The translations under genes were made by a program, and so were the position numbers. DNA of 64,000 nucleotides, from the NCBI GenBank assembly GCA_023376005.1, contig CM042139.1:136084061-136148060 (forward strand), read 5' to 3'. The notes beneath the pieces are model-generated. The model was not told the DNA's origin. It worked only from the letters and a program-made list of their open reading frames with translations, and searched no databases. Shown here piece after piece: positions 1 through 11,510 of this stretch. Numbering within the stretch: position 1 is the first letter of the stretch; each line of letters starts with the position of its first letter. The DNA comes from Doryteuthis pealeii (lineage: Eukaryota; Mollusca; Cephalopoda; Myopsida; Loliginidae).

Positions 1-294
1 TTTCTCATTCAGAGTTTTTATTCAAATTGCTTTACTGTGACACAGTACCTTTTATTTGTTGAACTGATAGCATTGTCTATAATAGTAATGGACGGATATA
101 TTTCCTTGGTATCAAATATGCACCCATCCTAGACGTTCATATAACAGAACCAGAAAATTGCTGATTTAATATTTTCCAGTGCTTCACTCCTATTCATATA
201 GAGTTGGTATTTTCCTATTTTATTTTGGTGATTTTACTCATTCCAAATCTGAAAGTAATTAATAATCTACTTGGTTTATTTTTAAAATTATATG

Positions 295-425
295 TGTGGT
301 CCTTCAAGGTGTCCAATTATTGCGTAATTGCTAGCAAACTGGTCTCCTTGAACCATTTCTACTGAAAAGTGAGTTCGATCCTCGTTGGATGCCACATACT
401 CGCAACACTGACTTACATCCTACCA
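295..425 (+). mobile_element. tRNA-derived SINE fragment (family C)
   Basis: A tRNA-like head is visible: a TAATTGCTAGCAA A-box-like stretch followed by a B-box-like GTTCGATCCTCG, then the family C body ending near ACATCCTACC. The same body occurs three times in tandem at 32.84-33.28 kb and inverted at 26.71-26.86 kb, which is what defines the family. Octopus tRNA-derived SINE families (OR1, OR2, OK) are described, but I cannot assign this copy to one of them. It is diverged and non-coding. Confidence 0.6.
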
Positions 426-843
426 GGGAAAATCGCATAGCATAAATACCTCCTTTTGATTTTTATTGTTATAATGACTTGTTTTTTTGGCGAGATGGTT
501 TATACATCCGATGAGTTTACGCGTTTTTGTCATTTTATTTGTTATAAATAACCATATTCCATTTTCAGTTCTCTGGAATAATTTAGTAAATCTATCTACT
601 AAAAAAAGGAACAACCACATGTGTAACATGTCAAACTGTTGCAGTGTATATATGTTATGTTTTAAAACCGTGTGTATAATTATATGGCTGGTTATTGATG
701 TTTTTGAAGAGATACTTTTAGAGTGAACCAATGCAAAAATATATTGTAAAAGAAAAATTAGAAAAAATATTCTGAGGATTTGAAAATTAAAGGGACGACT
801 GAATATAAAACTAAATCTAAATATCGTAAAAAATAAGAATAAA
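426..843. other. AT-rich spacer, no supported gene
   Basis: The open frames on both strands here have low complexity (Phe/Ile/Leu-rich). The longest, on the minus strand, runs antisense through the LINE remnant at 844-905, so it is not a credible gene. Confidence 0.5.
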
Positions 844-905
844 ATGTTAGTGGATTTTGTGGTTCCAGCGGAACACAGAATAAAAGTGATCAAATGTAAA
901 AACAT
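844..905 (+). pseudogene. Dong/R4-like LINE endonuclease scrap
   Basis: A 20-codon stretch reads LVDFVVPAEHRIKV, matching LVDFAVPADHRVKL in the restriction-like endonuclease of the better preserved copy at 17170-17631. It covers the second acidic residue of the PD...D signature. Neither flank continues the match, so only a scrap of the C-terminal domain remains. Confidence 0.6.
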
Positions 906-984
906 GGACTCAAGTGAATTTAATAATGATCATGAATTTGGAGCCGCAGTAACATCCGGCAAATACAAATTTTAGAAGAATATT

Positions 985-1140
985 AGGAGAGTCCCATTGG
1001 CGTATTAGCAAACATTCTGGACTGCGACATTGTAGTAAGCGAGTTTGAACTCCAGTCGCGCAATTCCGTTTCTTTTCAGTCTGATATCTGTGATAAAGTT
1101 ATGAACCTCCGCATGCCCCACATTTATGGGTTAAATAGTA
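985..1140 (+). mobile_element. tRNA-derived SINE fragment (family A)
   Basis: The head contains TGTAGTAAGCGAGTTTGAA followed by CTCCAGTCGCGC, which is the family A signature seen again near 25.1, 41.8, 53.0, 53.5 and 63.9 kb. The body continues with the TTTC-rich stretch and the CCACATTTATGGGTT segment. It is diverged, and no terminal duplication could be defined by eye. Confidence 0.6.
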
Positions 1141-1149
1141 CAACTATTG

Positions 1150-1345
1150 TTCTGGTCACCGATTGTATTTGCTACGAGGATAACCATTACGCAAAACACA
1201 AAGGTGAATTTAAGTTATAATCAGAGTTATAGCTATTTACCAACCCCTCCACACGGGAAAGATGTGGCACAGGGTCAATTTCTTAAGCGGAGTTTAACAG
1301 GTATAAATTCAGAGTTTTCTTTCTCTTGAACTGATGGCCTAACTG
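1150..1345 (-). mobile_element. tRNA-derived SINE fragments (family B), minus
   Basis: The minus strand shows the family B tail (GAGAAAGAAAACTCTGAATT, then a CTCCGCTTAAG-containing body and GGAGGGGTTGG). It is followed by a separate family B head with GTAATGGTTATCCTCG near 1160-1195. The 1232-1325 part is the left arm of an inverted pair with the plus copy at 1479-1566. Confidence 0.6.
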
Positions 1346-1374
1346 ACTGGAGGAAAACATTTGTATCTCACATA

Positions 1375-1566
1375 GCGTTACTACCCCAGTGAAAGGTATG
1401 CATCCGACTATTCTGTCTCCAGCTATGGGTAATTAGTAGGACGGGCTGGGCTCTTGAACCCAGGAGAGACATCCAGTCGAGAAGGAAAACTCTGAATTCA
1501 AACCTGTTAAACTCCGCTTAAGAAATTGACTGTGTCGCATCCAGCTCGCGTGGAGGAGTTGGCAAA
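1375..1566 (+). mobile_element. tRNA-derived SINE fragment (family B), plus
   Basis: This is the body and 3' part of family B: GGGTAATTAGTAGGACGGGC, the GAAGGAAAACTCTGAATTC block, an ACTCCGCTTAAG block and GGAGGAGTTGG. The tRNA-like head is missing, so the copy is 5'-truncated. It lies 153 bp from an inverted copy of the same segment. Confidence 0.65.
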
Positions 1567-1569
1567 TAT

Positions 1570-2455
1570 ATGTATTTATATAGATAGCACTGTATATATG
1601 TATTTATATAGATACATTTAAAAAAAGTATATGCCATGTATTTTACTTTGGTATGCGCAAGGAGAAAAAGAACAAGTGAATACAAATACAAATTCTCATA
1701 AATAACGTCAGTATCAGAAGCAAAGCAGGGTGATTAAAATGTTAAAAAGATGAAGTAGAAAAATTAAAAGATTACAAATACGTAGAAAAATCCAATATGA
1801 AAATGCTGAAAAGAAGAAAAAAAACAAGTGAAGTTTTGAAAGCATAATAATAAGACTATATATAAGAGACGAAAGTAAACACATAAGTACAGAGTTGCAA
1901 ATATTTAATGCTTTTAGCTAATAACAATAATGGAGCTAAAATGCTAACTCTGTAGGATGTAAATATAAGCCCTTCATAGAAATCCCATGCAACCACTGAT
2001 GGTTCACTGAGATTTCCCGAGGAAAAAAATCGCAGAGAATATATACAAAATGTCACGTTATATATTATTGGATAAATGCCCTTCTAAAAGTTGCTGACGT
2101 GTCACGAAAGCATTTCTTGATCTAGAGAAGAAACCGATGCAGGAAAATACGTGTTGGATAATGAAGGGTGGATCGAGGGATTGACACATTTGCCTCGATA
2201 AAAGCATGTGCCACAGTAAATATGGAATATTTAAGACGACAAGAAGAAGTGAAATTCTGTGCTGGGTGCAATATCTTTATCATTTAATAAGGAAAAGGCG
2301 GACTTATTGAGACTTCAACGAATAAAAAAAGAAAATCAGTAGAAATCGTGGCATAAAAATAATTATATTTCGCAAATCACAAGATGCATTGTTGCCTGTT
2401 GTTAACTATTATTATATTTTTGCTCTTAATAATCAATTCTCCTATGTTTGCATAA
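1570..2455. other. Unassigned AT-rich spacer
   Basis: I see no domain-bearing frame, RNA gene or recognisable repeat here apart from short TA tracts near 1570-1615. Confidence 0.5.
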
Positions 2456-2458
2456 TTA

Positions 2459-2504
2459 CACACACACACATACACACACACACACACACACACCACACAA
2501 TATA

Positions 2505-2582
<78 letters not shown>
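2459..2582. repeat. Compound (CA)n(TA)n(TG)n microsatellite
   Basis: A CA tract runs into TA and then TG, so the whole array is close to self-complementary. The Tyr/Ile/Thr/His/Val-rich open frames on both strands are by-products of the dinucleotide repeats. Confidence 0.95.
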
Positions 2583-2589
2583 ACAGATA

Positions 2590-3139
2590 TAGAATATTGG
2601 AGGATTTAATAAAACAGTGAAAAAAAACCGAACACTTTTTATTTGACAAACATTTAAATAAAAATAGACAACACGTAGAAAGTACTAATTTGCCTTGATT
2701 ATTTTTGTCAAAGTACCCAAAGCTGTACTGAAATTAAATTAGCAAAGACTAACCACAAATTAATATATCAAATGAAGGAAAGAAATTCTAGAAAAAAATG
2801 CATTTTTTTGATTTCTGAGAATTTTCTTTTTAGAAAATTTTTGTAGAAAATTGAGACTTTTTCTCCAACTAAGATAAATTTGACAACACAAATCAAGGAT
2901 CATAATCTCTTGCTATGTGTGTGTCTGAGCGATTGAAGTTTCATTAAATTTGTTCCAAGGATGAAAAAATCTACTTTCTTAATGTTTGTTGTATTGTCCA
3001 ACACTACACACAAACAAACACATACATACATACAGACAGACATATAAACAGACACGCACTAACACACATATTCTTTAAAACACATATTTTATCTATTCCT
3101 TCAGTTGCATCTGTAATTCTCATTAAAATATTCCCTATT

Positions 3140-3144
<5 letters not shown>
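2590..3144. other. Unassigned AT-rich spacer
   Basis: No gene is seen. There is a short tract of CA/CATA/CAGA steps near 3003-3070. Confidence 0.5.

Positions 3145-3229
<85 letters not shown>
3145..3229. repeat. (TA)n microsatellite
   Basis: About 42 uninterrupted TA dinucleotides, abutting the Helitron-like end at 3232. Confidence 0.97.
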
Positions 3230-3230
<1 letters not shown>

Positions 3231-3231
3231 T

Positions 3232-3262
3232 AGAGAAGACGTGACCCGTTGGGTCACCAATT
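3232..3262 (-). mobile_element. Helitron-like 3' terminus
   Basis: On the minus strand an 8-bp stem hairpin (GTGACCCAACGGGTCAC) is followed after seven bases by CTAG and then T. Helitrons characteristically end in a short hairpin plus CTRR inserted between A and T. Similar hairpin-plus-CTAG/CTAC ends occur at 22320 and 58609. No 5' TC end or Rep/helicase frame was found, so this would be a non-autonomous or truncated copy. A LINE 3' hairpin is the alternative. Confidence 0.35.
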
Positions 3263-3425
3263 GAGCTCAACAACAATTATTGAAAAAAATCACAGGATAA
3301 TAATATTTTGTCAATCTAAAAGTTATGAGATTAACATGGTTGTTGACGAGCAATTTGGCATTTTGTAAAAATAAATTTTACAAACAAATTTATCCCCCTC
3401 TCCTCTTTAAAAAAAATCTACCAAA

Positions 3426-4075
3426 TTTTAATGAAATGTTCAGTATTGATTGATCCATGAAAGATTTTTATAATGCATCAGTTATTTTATTTCAAAACTT
3501 TCTGATTTTTTTCAGGTCACTTAACTTTGACCCCCTCCTTTTATTTTTGGGGTGCAAAATATCGGTGGGGTTATATATGATTCATACTAATTTTTGCATA
3601 AATATAAATACCAAAGGTGTGAATAGAAGAAAATAGAATTAAACGATACTACTCTGGTAGAAAATAAGTATCATAAATCGGAAAATAAAATGAAAATAAA
3701 AACTAAAAAAATAATTTTGGAGATTTTTTCCTCATTTTGATAATCATGTAATTGTCTATTAGCTTATACAAGAAAAAATTATACATCAATAGTTGTTCTG
3801 TCTAAAGGGAGGTGCTAAATTTTCAATAGAGTTTTTGACAAAAATATATTAAAGATTGATACTAAAGTAAGGTAGTTATTAAAGAAATACGTTTGTAGAA
3901 TCTAAGAATATCACATTTTAAACTTAACATCATGATACCCATATTTTAAATGAATTTTATATATTAATTTATCATAGCAGACATACCTAATTAAATCAGA
4001 AAGTTTTGAAATAAAATAACTGATACATTATAAAATCCATTCAATGATAAATCAATACTGAAAATTTCATTAAAA
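3426..4075. repeat. Diverged inverted repeat, MITE-like
   Basis: The arms at 3426-3508 and 3993-4075 are reverse complements with scattered mismatches (the shared block includes GTTATTTTATTTCAAAACTT). They enclose about 485 bp of AT-rich sequence with no frame. This could be a decayed foldback element or two inverted copies of one interspersed repeat. Confidence 0.6.
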
Positions 4076-5277
4076 TCGGATAGTTCCCTGATCTTTAGTA
4101 TTTTTTTTTCAATCGAAAGTGTTAGATTTATTTTGTAAACACCGATTTTACAGCAACTCACGGACCATCTTAAGATAAATTTGATCAAAATCGACCGAAA
4201 AAATAGTTTTAAATGTATTAAAAATAAATTACATAAAATTAAATAAATTTTGCTTTTTTTTTTTTTTTTTTTTTTTTTTTACTGATGCTCATTCTGTTAC
4301 TACCTTTCGACGTAGACAACAAAATTATCTAAAATAATCGATTTAATTAATTTTAATTTGTTTTTAAAATGAAAAGCAGACGAAAAATGGGTATTCCTAA
4401 TTGCTTAAAAAGTAGTTGCTGTGAAATACTGTGATACAAACTTTAAACCAATCTCTCTAAAAGCTAATTTCTTAAAATGATATATTGTTACGATTAGTTT
4501 AACAATTTTATCTTTTAACAATTTTTAGGAAAAAATCATGATAGTCAAATTTACCTTTATCATGTCCTTTCATATTTTTTTTAAATTTGTAAAAATTTAA
4601 ATTTTAAATTTGTAAAAATTCACATGTTTGATCACAAAGTCATTAATGGTATTTATATTTTTCATTAGAAGAATTTTTTTTGTATTTTTATCTTTCACAA
4701 AATATAAATGAATATAGATAGACTTTTGTATTAAATCTGTATTATTTTAAAAATTACTTGCATTCATAATAAAAATAAGTGTTTTTAGATAATTGAGATC
4801 AAAAGTTAGTTTGCAAAGCGTATTAGATTAAAAACAAAGTAAATACGAGCGGATAGAGAGCAAAATTGAAGATAATAAAAACAAATTGACAATTTTTACA
4901 ATGACAAGTGAAAGAGAAGCAGAGGAGTTGGGGGTTGCTATTGGATAAAGAGAGGGTAGTAAAATTGACTGCTGGTATTGGGTGGTGGGGACAGGGAGTG
5001 GATTATTCTTGCTTATTCCTCTCAATAGATACAATAAGAGTTTAATAGAGAGAGGAATAGAAATTGATAGATTAGAAGATAAGACAGAGATGGTTGCTTT
5101 GTGAGTTAATTGCAAATTACTGCTAATTAAAACGATGAAATTACTGCTAATTAAAACGATGAAAATTAATTATTTTTCAAACATTAAGTAAACCCAAAAG
5201 GAAAAGTTAGTACTTAATTGATTAAACTTAACAGGAAAAAATCCTTTAGGGATTGAAATCTCAAAATCTCAGCTTTA

Positions 5278-5278
<1 letters not shown>
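4076..5278. other. AT-rich spacer with poly-T tract
   Basis: A run of 27 T residues lies at 4254-4280 and could be the reverse-strand tail of a retrocopy, though I recognise no source sequence beside it. The 95-codon minus-strand frame at 4828-5115 is Ser/Leu/Ile-rich with no recognisable domain. Confidence 0.45.
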
Positions 5279-5330
<52 letters not shown>

Positions 5331-5360
5331 GGCTATACTAAGATACCTATTAAAAGGGGT

Positions 5361-5428
<68 letters not shown>

Positions 5429-5463
5429 GGCTATACTAAGATACCTATTAAAAGGGTTTATAA
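5279..5463. repeat. Duplicated unit of TA array plus 38-bp segment
   Basis: Two copies of a (TA)n array, each followed by a segment beginning TTAGGGCTATACTAAGATAC and ending in TTTATAA, start at 5327 and 5425. The two segments are nearly identical, differing by one G, so the duplication is recent. Confidence 0.9.
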
Positions 5464-6599
5464 CCCCCAAATCAGTTTTGTATATAGTAAGCATAATAGT
5501 TCAACATAGTTCTCTAAATGTGTCTGATACATTAAAAACTAATTTGGTTTAAACCGTATCAAGAAATGGGAAATTGTTAAAACAGCTCGCAAATACAAGG
5601 CTTTCTCTGTAGGAAGAACAAATGGCTATTGTTGCAGACACTTGTTCTGGTGAATTTCTATATAAATTTTCTTAAATATCAAAAGAATGTAGACACAAAT
5701 ATAAATAGCTGTTTAGTAGTTAACTGTAAATGCGTTGCTTCCCCTTCTAGAAACATTCTACTTTAATTGTGCTTATATATTTATCCCTTTACCTGAATAG
5801 CATTTTATAATAATTTATTATTTAAACCTTCAAAAATATTAAAATGATGTTTAATACAATTAATTACTAATTTGGATTTAGTTTGTAAAATATATTTTAA
5901 GATTAAGATAGTTATAAACATTAAAGAAACGAGTGAAAAATTAGTTTAAAAGTAATCTTTTATTTACTATTATCTCTGTCCCATAATAGTTATTACATTG
6001 TATATTTAATTCATAAAGTGTAACAATTATTATGCGACAGAGATAATAATTTTCATTTATTTTTTTAGAATATTTTTCTTTTCAGATTAAACAATAATGT
6101 AAAAAATTTAAATTATTGTTTAATCGTAAATCTTTGTTGAAATACGGACAAACAGGAACTTCGATTTTATCTAAATATTCATAGCAAACCACTCCTTTTG
6201 GTTTAATTGTTATTATATATATATATTTGAAAGCTGTTAACTTCTTTCTTTGTCGTTAATCGTTTTAAGACAAGAATTTTTTAAAAGTTAAAAAATGGGC
6301 ATTTCTTACTTATGGGCATTTGTTACTCCTTATTTGTCAAATCAGAACTAAAAGAAATAAAAAGAAAGAAAGCAAGATCTCACGACAGCATCGAGACTTC
6401 TAATCGTGTTTATTGCTGTTGTAGTGTCATATAATCTTCTCGATTTATTTTTCTGGAAGAAGGAGAAGGAATAGAACAACACATGCTCAAATCTTCTCGA
6501 AAGAAACAAACCCATTGAGTGGGTGGGGAAAGTAAGATTTTCATTGATTTGAGCATTTTAAAAACACTTCCATTTCCTTATTTGGATAAATAGCTAAAA
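5464..6599. other. Unassigned AT-rich spacer
   Basis: No gene is seen. A small inverted motif around TGCTCAAATCT (6484) and GATTTGAGCA (6545) is present. Confidence 0.45.
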
Positions 6600-6730
6600 A
6601 GCAGCATTGAGAAGAAAAGTAATGCTACAGACAACTGAATCAAATGATTGTAAGTTCGAATCCTCTTCTAGTTTCATTTAATTATGAATAGGACACGAAC
6701 CAATTGGGGGACTTATTGTCACAGTGGTCC
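6600..6730 (+). repeat. tRNA-like repeat copy 1 (family E)
   Basis: It contains a B-box-like GTTCGAATCC and a shared body (GAATAGGACACGAACCA, then TGGGGGACTT). A second copy lies at 7381-7512 in the same orientation. No convincing A box or cloverleaf is visible, so this is probably a SINE fragment and not a tRNA gene. Confidence 0.55.
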
Positions 6731-7380
6731 ATGATGATATTGGTATTTATTTGTTTTAGAAGGATTTTTAAGTTAAATGATAAATAGTGTGAACGCAGAA
6801 TTATCATTCAGTTACAGAGTGAACTGGAAATGGCTCTGTTCTCTATATTAGAAAATGTTTTTCCTCTAATAAAAATCTTGCTATTATGTGCCATTTTTAG
6901 AGGTTTACATTTATACATTTACGAGAGGTTTATACTCGTGTATCGACTATTGATTTGAAATCTTTCATTCATATGATTATTTTTTAACCTTCTGTTGCTC
7001 CTAATCTTTTTTCCTATTATGTTTTTCAACTTAACAAAATCATTATTAAACGAAGCCAATATTTTGTCCTGGCTTCCAAAATTCGACTTTTATTTTTTTA
7101 AATTTTTCGTGTATATATAAGAGTAAAAAACGAAAGAAAATACAACTCTGTGATTTGGTTATCGAAGTTAAGTAACAATGAGTCTGTTCATACTTAAAAG
7201 TGTGATCACTTTAAATAAAAGCAGGTACTGTGAGCAACATGACATTTGTAAGCCTTATCTAAGAAAGCTTAGCAAATAACAACGGTACAAATGCAGAATA
7301 GCGCACAAGAAGATATTATATCATTAGAATCGCGTTTTAAGTATAAATAGTTTAGATAAACTCCAAAGTACACTAAATAA
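6731..7380. other. Unassigned AT-rich spacer
   Basis: No coding region or repeat family was recognised between the two family E copies. No extended match to other parts of the window was noticed. Confidence 0.4.
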
Positions 7381-7512
7381 AAAACAGCACTGAAAAGAAA
7401 TAAAATGCTATAGACAGACAACCGAATCAAATGATTGTAAGTTCGAATCCTCCCCAAGTTTCATTTTATTGTGAATAGGACACGAACCAGTTGGGGGACT
7501 TGTTGACACAGT
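7381..7512 (+). repeat. tRNA-like repeat copy 2 (family E)
   Basis: It repeats 6600-6730 with roughly one change in seven bases and keeps the GTTCGAATCC B-box-like element and the GGACACGAACC block. The spacing of about 780 bp could reflect either independent insertion or an older tandem duplication. Confidence 0.55.
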
Positions 7513-7774
7513 GGATTTTGAGATCTAGCTTCTCAAAACTTTCGCGTATTTCCGTGGAATGTAATGAAATTTAATGTTTTTATACGTAATCAAATGATAT
7601 CTCTTGCGCGCTATTCTACATTACTAAAAAAACAACCTTTAGTAAAGAAAGAAGCCATTATTCATTTTAAAAAAGTAGCTCTTCAAACATACTCTATTCT
7701 GTTCGGCTTATTCATTTTTTGTTTGATTTTATGAAAACAAAACGGAATCAAACGCTACTAATTGCCTTGGGATT

Positions 7775-7880
7775 TATCAGGATTTCTTGATTAAGTCGTA
7801 TTATGTTTTGACTGTTGATTTGACATAAATGTCAATCCCACTGACAAACAACGACAATTAATTAAACATCTTTACATGAG

Positions 7881-7916
<36 letters not shown>

Positions 7917-8021
7917 CTCATGTAAAGATGTTTAATTAATTGTCGTTGTTTGTCAGTGGGATTGACATTTATGTCAAATCAACAGTCAAAACATAATACG
8001 ACTTAATCAAGAAATCCTGAT

Positions 8022-8022
<1 letters not shown>
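7775..8022. repeat. Perfect palindrome around a TA hinge
   Basis: The left arm (TATCAGGATTTCTTGATT... to ...CATGAGAAAT) and the right arm are exact reverse complements over about 108 bp, around roughly 33 bp of (TA)n. I found no mismatch base by base. The right edge passes straight into a CA/TA/TG array. Exact identity means a very recent inverted duplication, gene conversion or an assembly fold-back artefact. Confidence 0.92.

Positions 8023-8115
<93 letters not shown>
8023..8115. repeat. Compound (CA)n(TA)n(TG)n microsatellite
   Basis: CA, TA and TG tracts run together and are themselves nearly palindromic, directly abutting the perfect palindrome. Confidence 0.95.
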
Positions 8116-8118
<3 letters not shown>

Positions 8119-8989
8119 TGGGTTGTATGTGTTTGTTTCTGAATTGTTTCTAACCATTGCTTCACTGAAAACAATGATATTTATTGTTAGAGATCAAGAA
8201 TTAATACAAACATATGAACATTATGAATGAATTATAATAGAGTCAGATGGATAGATTTACCCAAAATTCAGGTTTGGTTTATTTGTTAAATGGCATATCA
8301 AACTTCGTGCGTTATGCAATGCCAAATCCATCATTGTAGAATGAAGTAGTTTTACACTTCAACTCATAGGCGAGGAGATGAATTTCATACATTTCCTACG
8401 TTTATTAGTCCAAGTGTGAACGCTTACCACTTCATTACGAGGACCCCAATCGAAGACTTAAATGGCTTTTGAACAATATTTACCCCCTATATCTGCATTG
8501 TCATCAATCATTCTTTTTGTTTGCGTTTACATAAGAGAATGAGAGGGAAAATCTATTTCTCGATTTTGTACGACTATAGCCGAAGTTAAATTGTCGTGTC
8601 ATGTGGAGAAACACACCATACTTCATTCTATGCCATTTACACTTATTATAATTTTATGGTGATGTAAAGAATTTAAATTAAATCTTTTAGAATAAGTCAC
8701 TTCTCTATTAGCTTGAAAATTCGGAATACTGTGCTACCATATAATTTAGTAAATGCAACAGTAAAAGGAATAATATGTTTTGCTTGATATAAAGTCAGCG
8801 ACTCTCCTCTAAGTGAATAGGGCGAGAATAAAATAAATATAAAAACAAAAAATGAATTAATCAAAGACACGCAATGCTTAAAGGTTTAAATCGGAAACGC
8901 AACGTGTTGTCTTTAAGCAAAAAAGAAGTCATTTCAGAATCAGTAGTAGTCTTCCACGTCCACTGTAAGAAACCCAATTAACCTCGTTT
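8116..8989. other. Unassigned spacer
   Basis: No family or frame was recognised. Base composition is somewhat less AT-extreme than the surrounding sequence. Confidence 0.4.
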
Positions 8990-9240
8990 AAAATACCATA
9001 GCTATTTAATTTCCTGTCAAGTGCACAATCCGTTCATATTTTTGATTTCTGATTCGTGTCTGTCTTGTTACATTTGTTCCCGACTGTGGGTGGTCTCCTC
9101 TTAACTATCTCTTGCCCATCCGTTCAGTTGAATGCGGCAGAATTAACTAACTTTAAACGCAGTGTCGGTTATTGTCTACTTAACAATATCGTTTCTACAG
9201 AAATTTCTCAACAATTCGAAAAACGCGGGAGATGGTCAAG

Positions 9241-9532
9241 ATGGCGACGCTGTTAAAGCTACAAATGATGAATTTATTGTCGTCAGCGAAAGAATGCTGT
9301 TTTTTCAGTATGATGAGATTTGTATCAGCTAAAGAGTTAAAGAGAAAGAGTTCAACAAAGATTTGTAAATAAAAGCAACGTATTGATGTAAGAGATGCTC
9401 TCCTTTATGACTTGCATATTGATAATGGGATGCAAAAGGACAGTTGGTTAGTTTTGCGGGGCTTGTCAACCCTTGTTAAGTCATTTAATGCTGAAGTTGG
9501 AATTTTCTTTGCAAGTGTTTATACGGTTTTAG
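9241..9532 (+). CDS. Candidate 5' exon of an unidentified host gene
   Basis: This block is less AT-rich than its neighbours. AAGATGGCGACG at 9238 resembles a YY1-type start context. That ATG opens 43 codons with a stop at 9370-9372. The same frame then stays open for 53 codons (beginning KQRIDVRDALLYDL) with an internal ATG at 9430, and ends at AG|GTAAGTAA, a near-ideal splice donor at 9533. If real, translation could start at 9430 after an upstream ORF, leaving the exon in phase 1. I do not recognise the protein. There are no homologous motifs and no downstream exon is identifiable by eye, so a chance frame is possible. Confidence 0.2.
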
Positions 9533-9608
9533 GTAAGTAATGATAATAGGCATTCGTAAAATAAAATATAGCTTCAAGTAACTTTTCTATTATACAAAGA
9601 ATTTGCGC

Positions 9609-9612
<4 letters not shown>

Positions 9613-9666
<54 letters not shown>

Positions 9667-9735
9667 TTAGGGACACATATATATATCCTCTAGCACTGAT
9701 ATTGAAGTCTATTTCTTTATAAATATATCAAACTA

Positions 9736-9776
<41 letters not shown>

Positions 9777-9787
9777 GTATGTATATA

Positions 9788-9825
<38 letters not shown>
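9613..9825. repeat. TA and CA/TA microsatellites
   Basis: A TA array at about 9613-9662 and CA then TA arrays at about 9738-9825 are separated by non-repetitive sequence. Confidence 0.95.
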
Positions 9826-9827
<2 letters not shown>

Positions 9828-9861
9828 ATTTGCTGAGTTTTATAGATCAATGTTTATTATA

Positions 9862-9906
9862 AACAGCTACCCAGGTTTCTTGCTAAGGCGCAATCATCAG
9901 GTTGTT
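9862..9906 (-). ncRNA. Hammerhead ribozyme motif (type I layout)
   Basis: Read 5' to 3' on the minus strand, AACAAC (stem I) is followed by CUGAUGA (C3-A9), then stem II UUGC/GCAA closing a six-base loop. GAA (G12-A14) comes next, then ACC-UG-GGU (stem III with A15.1-U16.1), A17 and GCUGUU (stem I). Every catalytic-core position is present, with a GUA cleavage triplet. Stem I pairs at five of six positions. Short stem III and opening through stem I are typical of hammerheads in Penelope-like elements and retrozymes. No protein-coding part of such an element is visible nearby. In vitro activity is untested, and the U-A pair at the base of stem II is less usual than G-C. Confidence 0.65.
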
Positions 9907-11185
9907 GAATTAGATCCCATGGTGTTTATTGAAGATCTTTTTTTAATGTCACATTCTGGACCGCAAATAACGCGGTTGCTTTCGCGGACGCTAGTGCACT
10001 TCGGATTTAAAAATTTATTTTTTTAAATTTTTTTTCAAAAATTGCATTTTTTTTGTAACAATGCCAACGAAGTTACCTCCCTTTATTCGTTAAAAATAGA
10101 AGTATTTTTCTTTTGAAAATTTTTTTTTATTTTTAAATTAATTCCGTTTGATAAATGATGTATATGTTTTCAAAAAAACATTTTTATATATGGTAGAGTC
10201 TTTTAAATTTTTTCCAATATAATATAAAGGTGGATGGTGTTGTTTATTTGTCGAAAATATATATATATATATATATATTATTGTTATACGTCCTACGAGA
10301 GAAAGATTTATGTTCTTAATAAAAATAATTAGGTCTGCAAAACGGCCTGATTTTGTTTTATTAACTTATGTTAATTATATTAGGTCGCGGCACGTGTTTC
10401 GGATGTTTGAAATTCTTTACAAGATTTATGTATGCATGTATGCATTTATGTTTTTTGTTGTTGTTAGTTTCTGTCTGTGTATAAATATGCATGTATGTGA
10501 TGCTAAGTGTGGATACCGAAGACATAAAGTCAAATCGCAAGGGTGAAAACCTGAAAGTTACCAAACACGTAAGTAACGATACCCTACCAATACCAAACTA
10601 AATTGTTTGCAATTATATATGTATACACATACATGTGTCATGAAGTATTTTGTAATCTGTCTATAGAACAACAATCCTGATTTAAACATATACAACAAAC
10701 AGTATAGAAAGAATTTTTCAGTTTAAAACATCTGCTGGTCTAGTCATATTTTCGATGTTCTTTCTTCTTGGCTTAAAACCTATGAGAGTTTGTCTGATGT
10801 AGGAAATTGACAATGGCGACCCGAATTGCAGAAACAGTTCGTGACATAAGTATAGTTTTTCAGGCTATCTTTTAATTAATAACTCTAAAGTAGTAAAGTA
10901 TGTTTCCAATTTTCAATGAGTCATTCACCTTTATATTTCATTATGATTTATTGTCAGTATAGTTAGGCTTCCTATCCAAAAGAATGTGCTAGACATGTTG
11001 TATAAGAACTCAACAAAACACTGACACTATGCGCCAGTATAAGCACAGTATGGGAAAATAAAAGATGGGTGGAATTATTTAAAAAAAACAAAAAGATTAA
11101 TAAAATTTCATGTTGTGAAAGGATGGGCCTGTTTTCGCTCTCTGTCCCTTTTTATTGCTTGATTAGTAGACTAGATATATAGAGT
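9907..11185. other. Unassigned spacer with short TA tract
   Basis: A (TA) tract lies at about 10255-10278. The short open frames around 10310-10560 on both strands are complementary shadows without domains. Confidence 0.45.

Positions 11186-11510
<325 letters not shown>

Noticed and set aside
420..905. 161-codon minus-strand frame
   Set aside because: Low-complexity Phe/Ile/Leu-rich, no domain, and its beginning is antisense to a Dong-like LINE remnant at 844-905.
5327..5333. TTAGGG telomere-type motif
   Set aside because: A single unit in each of two duplicated segments, not a tandem telomeric array.
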